From: Tieghemiomyces parasiticus
Taxonomy: Eukaryota > Kickxellomycota > Dimargaritomycetes > Dimargaritales > Dimargaritaceae
Direction of reading: 5' to 3'
Length of the DNA: 12,166 nt
NCBI GenBank assembly: GCA_027575765.1
Contig: JANBPT010001223.1
Coordinates: 1-12,166 of the forward strand
Each line of letters opens with the position of its first letter. The stretch's first letter is position 1. The translations under genes were made by a program, and so were the position numbers. Shown here one piece after another: positions 6,605 through 12,166 of this stretch. Below the pieces are notes generated by a model, which did no database searches, had not been told where the DNA came from, and saw only the letters and a list, made by a program, of their open reading frames with translations.

Positions 6605-8098
6605 CGTTGTGGTCTATAGTAATCTTGTGACTGCGTGACAGTGGAGACAGGTTGAGTATTAAACCGCCTTTACGCAATTGAGTAGCCAAACAGACGAAGC
6701 TAATTCGGGGCGCGGGTCGCCAGCGATTATAATATTTATAGATCGCTGCAGATGATGACGGAGGGGGAGTGAAAAGTCCGGCATTAACCAGAATGGGGTC
6801 AGAGGGGGGAGTGAATGAATTACATATATATTAGTCGTAACGACCGCTGTCCAGTACTAGGCTCGCCTCAGCGCGGCTGCCAGTCCTAGCCTCAACATGC
6901 GCGGAGCGGAATGCAAGTGGCCGCGAACGACACGGTGAGGCAGCTTCCTCTCTTATGGTCATTCCCAAATCAATGTCAGCGGCGGCGAGGCTGCTTGTTG
7001 TCGGAATAACGGTCCCAACGGGCCAATGGGGAGACAGCGACAGGGGGATACCCAGAATGCGACATCCCTCTATCATACGCCACCTCGCCTCCCTCTTCCC
7101 CCCTTTAGCCCATGGCATCGCTACGATATCCTCAAGGTCACTGCTTCCTCTTTCTGTATTATTATCTCTCGACTGCGTAGCCGTGGTGGTGTCTACCCTC
7201 GTTAACGTAAGCTTCAACTATCCCTGCCTTACTTCCCTCGGGCGCCCATTGGGTGACCACACATGACGAATACAAACTAGGCAGGTACCGATCGCGCCAA
7301 TATTCCGAACTCAGTGTGTTATATAGTCGTATCGAAGTTGCCCAGCGGATCGACCTGCTTAGTGGACTCACTTGGGGGTACATACGTGGTACCGGCTGTG
7401 AAGGTACGACGCAGCCGCACTGGTCGCCGACGCCTGCAGCAGCACTGTGGCTTGCTTCGCCGCCCTACTCACATGCAACCGATAGGCGAACCCCGATCGG
7501 AACCCTGCTAAAAGAAGGTGCCTTCACTGCGAGCCCCGTTAGGATTATGAATTTCGCAGTCATTGGACGAGACCAACCTCCTTTTCTGCGCCTTCGTCCC
7601 TCTCAAACATGCCAATTACGATCCCGGCCGGATCGATGGGGTCAACTGGCGCATAGCTCGTGGTGCCACAAGTCTTACCGTTAGACCTGACCGGTCCCTC
7701 GCCCCATCGAACCCCTTTTGTCTGCCTCCGCTTTCCCTCGTGCCCGTAGTTTCCCTCTCCCAAATCTCACAACAATAATGTGCAGCCCAATGATCTCGTA
7801 CGAGGTCGTACGAGTATGTCCTATTCACACGAAGAATCCTATTGGAATAAAACAAAGCATCCAATCAACTCGCTCGTGAGGTGGCACTACAGAGGCCACT
7901 GGCTATGCCAAACCAAGAGCTAGACATCCACCCACACGGCCAGCCGGAAAAAAAATAATTGAAACTCATCCGCTACCGAAGCTTGCGTAAGTTGTCACAA
8001 CCAAGTCTCACCTCCTCTGCCAGAGAAGTACAATAACATTCCCGCCCATGTCCTCACCCCTCTCCCCTTCACATTGCACTACACTAGACGGGGCTCTC
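6605..8098. other. 1.5-kb divergent intergenic region, no supportable gene
   Basis: This separates the minus-strand DPBB gene from the plus-strand gene at 8204, so it should hold both promoters. The part from about 6840 to 7700 is GC-richer and carries open frames on both strands at once (minus 6831-7217, 128 codons; plus 7253-7684, 143 codons; plus 6955-7266, 103 codons). None has a signal peptide, motif or one-strand bias, and two strands being open together is expected where stop codons are rare. I therefore leave them out, noting that a decayed gene or short exons could hide here. A phased palindromic repeat is at 7795-7814. Confidence 0.45.
7795..7814. repeat. Phased pair of palindromic TCGTACGAG motifs
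   Basis: The 9-mer TCGTACGAG occurs at 7796-7804 and again at 7806-7814, a spacing of exactly 10 bp, about one helical turn. The core CTCGTACGAG (7795-7804) is a perfect palindrome. It lies about 390 bp before the ATG of the 8204 gene. A paired, same-face palindrome could bind a dimeric regulator; there is no direct evidence of this. Confidence 0.4.
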
Positions 8099-8107
8099 TA
8101 TTTAAAG
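8099..8107 (+). promoter_or_regulatory. TATA-like box of the 8204 gene
   Basis: TATTTAAAG lies 105 bp before the ATG. A start about 30 bp downstream would give a leader of about 75 nt, which is consistent with the other genes in the window. The sequence just upstream (about 8030-8097) is C/T-rich, as is common before fungal start sites. Confidence 0.45.
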
Positions 8108-8203
8108 ATCCAATTCCCTCTTGACACCTAGAAGTCTCGAAATTATACACCCCTGGGCCCTGTCGACTCCGTGCTAATCTACGTTACTTAGTTACACTTC
8201 AAT

Positions 8204-8839
8204 ATGCGTCTGCCATCCGTCATCACCGCCTTTGTCACCACCGCGGCTCTGGCCGTGGCCGTTCTCTCTATGGACCAGGACTCTGTCGTTCCGGGCCAGG
8301 TCAAGTCGGATTTAACTTACCTAGAGCGCCTTACCCATGCCTTGATGATCGGAGAAAAGATCGATGGGAACAAGTTTTGCTCCCCTGCTGACTTCGAAAC
8401 CTACCTCTACCCCAAATTCGATGAAACCCAATATACCGGCTCTCCCAGCCAGTCTGCTACCGTGGACACCACTGAATACGATGACATTGTAACGTGCAAA
8501 GCCATCAAATTCCTAGCCAAGCAGTTTCGCACCGTTTTGCCCAAGCATAATACCTTGAGATTCCTAAATGGAAGGCTAGACTTTCCTGCCAATCCTAGCA
8601 TCACACGCCATACACCCAAGGATTTCAACGGCAGGGCCGTCTATTACCTTCAAATGCACAGAGCGTCCGTGAAACCGTGGCGAATTTTGGACCACAACGA
8701 GGCGGTTAGTAAAGGAAAGCGCGATATATTCCACCCAAAGGACGGCAGCTTCATTTACCTAACGCTTAAACTCAGTGACCCCGTGGAGCAAACAGCAGCT
8801 CAGATCCTGAGTGTATGCTTCCCGATGGTCAATTTCTGA
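8204..8839 (+). CDS. Secreted protein of unknown family, 211 residues
   Basis: The ATG at 8204 (context TTCAAT before it) opens a signal peptide: Arg2, a hydrophobic core over about 5-22, likely cleavage after VLS near residue 22. I recognise no domain. The mature part is a mixed alpha/beta-looking globular sequence with three cysteines (59, 98, 205), so one may be unpaired. No membrane segment or repeat is seen, and no Kex2-type dibasic site as clear as in the 83-residue precursors (there is Lys172-Arg173). C-terminal landmarks are NGRA at 142-145, Trp159, DHN at 163-165, F183..L186, Pro193 and Cys205. The same series, with near-equal spacing, occurs in the 9891-10430 product, so the two may be remote paralogs. 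No intron is needed. The stop TGA is followed by AATAAA at 9004. An extracellular effector or structural role is possible but unproven. Confidence 0.85.
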   Translation: MRLPSVITAFVTTAALAVAVLSMDQDSVVPGQVKSDLTYLERLTHALMIGEKIDGNKFCSPADFETYLYPKFDETQYTGSPSQSATVDTTEYDDIVTCKAIKFLAKQFRTVLPKHNTLRFLNGRLDFPANPSITRHTPKDFNGRAVYYLQMHRASVKPWRILDHNEAVSKGKRDIFHPKDGSFIYLTLKLSDPVEQTAAQILSVCFPMVNF

Positions 8840-9890
8840 AGCTAGACCACGCGTGTTTAGTTGGTGACAATCCCCTAGACGTTAAAGGATATTATCTTGT
8901 TGGATTTACACTCTGCCACCGATACGGGTTTGGTTTGATTTACTGTACTGTTGCATATTCTTTTCTTGCTCTCTAGCAAACACTACAATTTTGCATGGGT
9001 GTAAATAAATTAGGATGCGGCAAACGACTATGCCATGGCACTTGTCTTAACTACAGGCTGGTTTAAGAATACGAAAGTGCAGCTTAAGGTGTGAAACTTG
9101 CCCTGAATTACATATCGACCTATATGGCCCATTCGCTAGTAACGTCGCTGACGGTTGGGCTCAAAAAAATTAGCCACGGGAGCGAAGGAAGCGCAGACAG
9201 GGTCCGCGGCGGACGGAGCGGCACAGGGAGGGCGGCAGGTCGTAGCAATTGGGAACAAAGAGTGGGAATTCCCGGTCGGGCGGCATTGGCCAACGCCACT
9301 ATTCAATGTCCGCGCTCCGGCAATTCCTTCACTCCCCGGGACGCGGAAAGTGATCATGAATCTCCCTCCATTTTTCCTCCAGTGGGACACACTGACAGTA
9401 GTCCAAGAGCAGAAAAAAAACCCTAGCACATATACGTCGGGCTCCCTTGCCCTTGGACTCCTTCGTACACTAAACTGCCGCATATTTACGACCTGACCCA
9501 GGGGCAGTTAAAACCGTACAAATCGCCATTTATCTCTAGCACGTCCAGTCTGGCACTATCTTTTTGTTTATATCTGCAATCCACCATTACTCTAGGCAGG
9601 GCTTCCCTTCACATACTGTGAGGCGTGGCTGATACACTTTTCCGACATTTTTCATTTACGTGCCACGGTGTACCCTCCACGTTACCGTTGGCATTTTACT
9701 AGGCAGCAAGGCCGTGCCGAATATCGCCGCCTGCCGACCTGACCGTTTCCTATCCAATCCCCACCTGTTTTAACCTTTACCGGCTCCTTTCTTTGCAGCT
9801 TCTTTTAGGTGTGGGTCTCCTTAGACGCAAACGATTCATCTATACTCTTTAGACTTGCTGACTTACCAACGGCTTTTCCGAATAACCACC
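8840..9890. other. Intergenic region between two tandem secreted-protein genes
   Basis: The first 170 bp are the AT-rich 3' untranslated region of the 8204 gene, ending with an AATAAA signal. At about 9130-9500 both strands are open for over 110 codons (plus 9155-9496, minus 9136-9483), but neither starts at an ATG or shows a motif, and their low-complexity Arg/Pro/Ser/Gly composition suggests chance. The last 300 bp should hold the promoter of the 9891 gene: a C/T-rich stretch with TCTATACTC at 9839-9847, about 50 bp before the ATG, but no good TATA box at the distance seen for the other genes. A TTCTTTGCAG at 9789-9798 could be an acceptor of a leader intron; I cannot place its donor. Confidence 0.5.
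9004..9009 (+). terminator. Polyadenylation signal of the 8204 gene
   Basis: An exact AATAAA lies 165 nt after the stop codon, preceded by T-rich sequence (about 8930-8990), a usual layout for a fungal 3' end. Confidence 0.55.
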
Positions 9891-10430
9891 ATGCGCCCCT
9901 CCACTCCGGTCATTGCTGTCCTCTTCGTGGGCGCCATTAGTATGGCACATGCCCAGCCGAACCTGTCATCCCTATGGAAATCCTTGAAAGCGCCACGCCC
10001 ATCGGCCGCCCCACCGCAGCCAGCGGATGATATCTGCGCTGCCATTATCAACTTAGACCTCAACCCCAAGCTACATAAATCAACCCTGGCCAGTCTAACT
10101 GGAGAATCGCCCACAGCCGCCGCAAAGGCCGCCGCTCTACTTTACCGCACTCTGCGTGAAGTCAACTCCCCTACTAGATTCCCAAAGCTGCTGCGTAAGG
10201 AAGCCGCCTCGAAGGACGACCCCAATCGCCACAGTTATTACATTGCCAAGAATGGTCAAGCGTTTATTGTTAAGGGGCCCTTTACCTATGAATCGTGGGC
10301 GGACGACCATAATATCAGGCTAAACTTTGTGGACCCACCCGATGATCCAAGGTTTGTCGTACTCGATACAGAGAAGCCCGAGCACCGCGCCATTGAAAGA
10401 GCCCTGAAGTATTGCTACGCTTTGTACTGA
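9891..10430 (+). CDS. Secreted protein of unknown family, 179 residues
   Basis: The ATG at 9891 (context ACCACC before it, a good eukaryotic start) opens a signal peptide, MRPSTPVIAVLFVGAISMAH, with likely cleavage after AHA near residue 21; the frame extends upstream only to non-ATG codons. A short Pro/Ala-rich segment (34-47) follows, then a region with an Ala-rich helix (about 76-92) and a charged C-terminal domain. Two cysteines (49 and 175) could form one disulfide bridging most of the mature chain. I recognise no domain. Landmarks NGQA 121-124, Trp136, DHN 139-141, F155..L158, Pro163 and Cys175 follow the same order and spacing as in the 8204 product (Pro to Cys is 12 residues in both). 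Stop TGA; AATAAA 132 nt later. It is tandem with the 8204 gene and convergent with the membrane-protein gene. Confidence 0.85.
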   Translation: MRPSTPVIAVLFVGAISMAHAQPNLSSLWKSLKAPRPSAAPPQPADDICAAIINLDLNPKLHKSTLASLTGESPTAAAKAAALLYRTLREVNSPTRFPKLLRKEAASKDDPNRHSYYIAKNGQAFIVKGPFTYESWADDHNIRLNFVDPPDDPRFVVLDTEKPEHRAIERALKYCYALY

Positions 10431-10552
10431 CTTGGCAGTCACATTGCACTCGTTGTACATCCGGCCATTGAATGTCCTTATCGTTCTCTATAACGACCTC
10501 AGAGAAATCTGTCGGCTGAAAAACAAAGCACCTTGCAATTGGCTGCGAGTGA

Positions 10553-10567
10553 TTATTTTAAAATAAA
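10553..10567. terminator. AT palindrome, probable shared 3' end signal between convergent genes
   Basis: Plus-strand 10553-10566 is a perfect 14-bp palindrome (TTATTTTAAAATAA), with AATAAA at 10562-10567 on the plus strand and AATAAT on the minus strand at 10557-10552. It lies 132 nt after the stop of the plus-strand gene and about 218 nt after the stop of the minus-strand membrane-protein gene, so it can serve both. Confidence 0.5.
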
Positions 10568-10775
10568 CTGGCCTAACAGAATACATATTCTTTACAGTTC
10601 TTGACGAACACCCCAAGTAGATCGTGTATACAATTAAGTCGGAGGTTTCAGACAGTTCGCTAATGGAGGACATCAGCTATCGCGCCTCAAATTTCACGCA
10701 GAGGGATATGAACGTATGAAAATGTGTTAATGACAATGCCGTCTGAAAGTTTGGGAGAAGTGGCAACAAGCACAG

Positions 10776-12164
10776 CTAAATCAGTCCTCGGTTGGAATCT
10801 AATATCCCCATAGACTCGTCAACGCTCGGCCCCGCGCGGGCCCCACTTCCCGGGGCGTAAGGCACGGGCGGAACGTCGACCGTGAGATTAAGTACATTAC
10901 GCTGGGACGGCGACAGGGCGGGGCTCAAATACAACTCTGGGAGATGCTCAATGGAGGGTAAGCTGTAAGGAGTGGCGTCCTCATTGAGTAGGTGGTGGAG
11001 GGAGACCTGAGAGTTTGAGCGGGATCGGCGGTACGGGGTCCCCGTCAAGGTGGATCGGATGGATTTGACGGAGAAGGACGTTTGCGACCGGTGTTTGTGA
11101 ACGGCCCTGGGGAGGACCGAGAGTCGGGAGGAGTGACGGGATGGCATGCGGGAGGATGGAGGGTGCAAAGACGGGCATTTACTATTGCGAAAGGCCGGCT
11201 CAGTTGAGACCCTGGTCGGGACCGCACTAGAAGCGATACTCGACGACGGCGTATGGTAAACCTCGCTGCTGCTGGCCGGCTGGCTCGCCCCCGTTTGGGG
11301 GCTGGCCGGCCGGTCGCGGTACGAGGCGCCAGAGGAGGATGATATAGTATACCCCCACTGACGCATAGTCCGGTAGAGCTGTTGGAACCGTTCGGACTCG
11401 CGTTCCCATCGGAATCGGCCGATACGGTAGCGCCGCGGGGGAAACGTAGCTGCTCCGTGATTGGGCTCGCAGTCAGGCTTGAGACTGATCCCCGAGTCCG
11501 GAGTTGAGCACGGCAGTACCTGCGGGGACCTTGGAGATGTAGCGCCCGGGCGGGTCGCGCTGCTCACCGACCGAAACATGGAGTGTTTTGACATTTGGCG
11601 GACCGTTCGTTCAATGTGACGCGAACGATGGGTCGAGACCAGTGCTGAACTGCGCAAACTCCGACGGTCCCATCCGTTGGTTCGGCGTTGATCGGCACTG
11701 CTACCAGTACACAGTCCCGACAGCGTGGTCGACCGATGTCCCGCCGACGGGGCCGGCCCGACGGTGCTCAATGGACTGCCATGGGTGCCGCCAGCCGAAC
11801 TACCGTCCCGCATCAGCCCGGGGATCCGCAAGCTGGCCCGCCAGGGAATAGAGGATAGGAGCGGTGAGGACGGCGGTTGGGAGCCGTCAGATTCACCTAG
11901 CTGGGTTGCCAGGCCGTTCGGAGTGTAGAGGTAGACGCTCATTCGCTGCTTGGCGATTCCCTCGCTGAGCAGAGCCAGGAGGGACGGGATGCTGTCGTGT
12001 ACCGTTAGGAACCAACAGATGACGCAGAAGGTGAAGAGAACTGCCAAATTGTACACGACGGCGAAGGCCAGAAAGACGCCCGGGCTGACCAAAAAGGTGC
12101 GACAGGCAAAGAGGACGGCGGTCAGTGGGACCAGCAGCCAGCCCATCTGCGTGACCAGGATGAC
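10776..12164 (-). CDS. C-terminal part of a multi-pass membrane protein with a long Ser-rich tail (5' end outside window)
   Basis: The frame is open from the right edge to TAG at 10778-10776, 462 codons. The six codons before the first Met (12146) read VILVTQ, continuing a hydrophobic segment, so that Met is internal and the gene starts beyond the window. Counting from the edge, membrane segments are at about 1-22 and 28-55, joined by a short loop with Ser-Pro-Gly. A possible amphipathic helix follows at about 57-75. The remaining 390 or so residues are hydrophilic and rich in Ser, Pro, Arg and Thr, with many Arg-X-X-Ser-type sites (for example RRSRSNSQVSL) and a basic/aromatic patch (RYRIGRFRWERESERF). 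Two final helices, then a long phosphorylatable tail, is the arrangement of a seven-helix receptor such as fungal nutrient or cAMP-receptor-like GPCRs. Transporters and other sensors can look alike, and no family motif is visible. Confidence 0.75.
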   Translation of the reverse strand, partial: VILVTQMGWLLVPLTAVLFACRTFLVSPGVFLAFAVVYNLAVLFTFCVICWFLTVHDSIPSLLALLSEGIAKQRMSVYLYTPNGLATQLGESDGSQPPSSPLLSSIPWRASLRIPGLMRDGSSAGGTHGSPLSTVGPAPSAGHRSTTLSGLCTGSSADQRRTNGWDRRSLRSSALVSTHRSRHIERTVRQMSKHSMFRSVSSATRPGATSPRSPQVLPCSTPDSGISLKPDCEPNHGAATFPPRRYRIGRFRWERESERFQQLYRTMRQWGYTISSSSGASYRDRPASPQTGASQPASSSEVYHTPSSSIASSAVPTRVSTEPAFRNSKCPSLHPPSSRMPSRHSSRLSVLPRAVHKHRSQTSFSVKSIRSTLTGTPYRRSRSNSQVSLHHLLNEDATPYSLPSIEHLPELYLSPALSPSQRNVLNLTVDVPPVPYAPGSGARAGPSVDESMGILDSNRGLI

Positions 12165-12166
12165 CG

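Noticed and set aside
6228..6689. Minus-strand open frame of 153 codons
   Set aside because: It overlaps exon 1 of the DPBB gene in another frame, runs through its leader, and has a Pro/Arg-rich composition without a domain. The frame with the signal peptide and barrel is the real one.
6831..7684. Several open frames of 100-143 codons on both strands
   Set aside because: They overlap on opposite strands in a GC-richer stretch where stops are rare. None has a motif, a signal peptide or a paralog in the window. A minus-strand stretch near 7560-7690 with a GTAAGA donor was considered as an exon, but no partner exon was found.
1926..9115. AATTACATAT at 1926, 6818 and 9106
   Set aside because: Three copies of an AT-rich 10-mer are within chance expectation, and the flanks differ.
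9136..9496. Open frames of 113 and 115 codons on opposite strands
   Set aside because: Both are open over the same bases, neither starts at the ATG of a clear gene, and both have low-complexity composition without a domain.
9855..9890. Longer N-terminus for the 179-residue protein, starting at 9855
   Set aside because: The codon at 9855 is TTG; the ATG at 9891 has a better context and opens directly onto the signal peptide.
11279..11316. GC-rich hairpin-like run with CCCCC GTTT GGGGG
   Set aside because: It lies inside the coding sequence of the Ser-rich tail and follows from codon choice there; no separate function is needed to explain it.

Overview
This looks like nuclear DNA from a fungus. 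The evidence is a spliced gene with a GTAAGT donor, TATA-type promoters 100-145 bp before the ATGs, AATAAA signals after the stops, a Kex2-type Arg-Arg site in secreted precursors, and an RlpA-like double-psi beta-barrel (DPBB) protein of the type fungi secrete. There are no Shine-Dalgarno-led operons. I cannot fix the lineage from sequence alone; an early-diverging fungus is a guess.

Genes are sparse: seven supported, two of them cut by the window edges. Left to right they are: the first 22 codons of a minus-strand gene (1-66); an 83-residue secreted peptide precursor (942-1193, minus); a 2.4-kb stretch with no gene I can support; a paralogous 83-residue precursor (3591-3842, minus); a two-exon secreted DPBB protein (5485-6454, minus, intron 5761-5932); a GC-rich but apparently non-coding stretch; two plus-strand genes for secreted proteins of 211 and 179 residues (8204-8839 and 9891-10430); and the C-terminal part of a multi-pass membrane protein with a very long Ser-rich tail (10776-12164, minus), running off the right edge.

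The main point is that five of the five complete genes encode secreted proteins, four of them of no family I recognise, and they form two related pairs. The 83-residue precursors share a signal peptide, an Arg-Arg-Ser-Pro-Gly processing site and two blocks of 5' leader sequence, so promoter and gene were probably duplicated together. Their predicted 51-residue mature peptides have no cysteine and differ in charge: one about +7 and Gly/Ala-rich, the other about -1. The two plus-strand proteins share a sparse but ordered set of residues near their C-termini (NG.A, W, DHN, F..L, P, C) and may be remote paralogs. Together with the DPBB protein this reads as a small secretome or effector-type cluster. 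Joint function is inference from proximity and shared secretion only.
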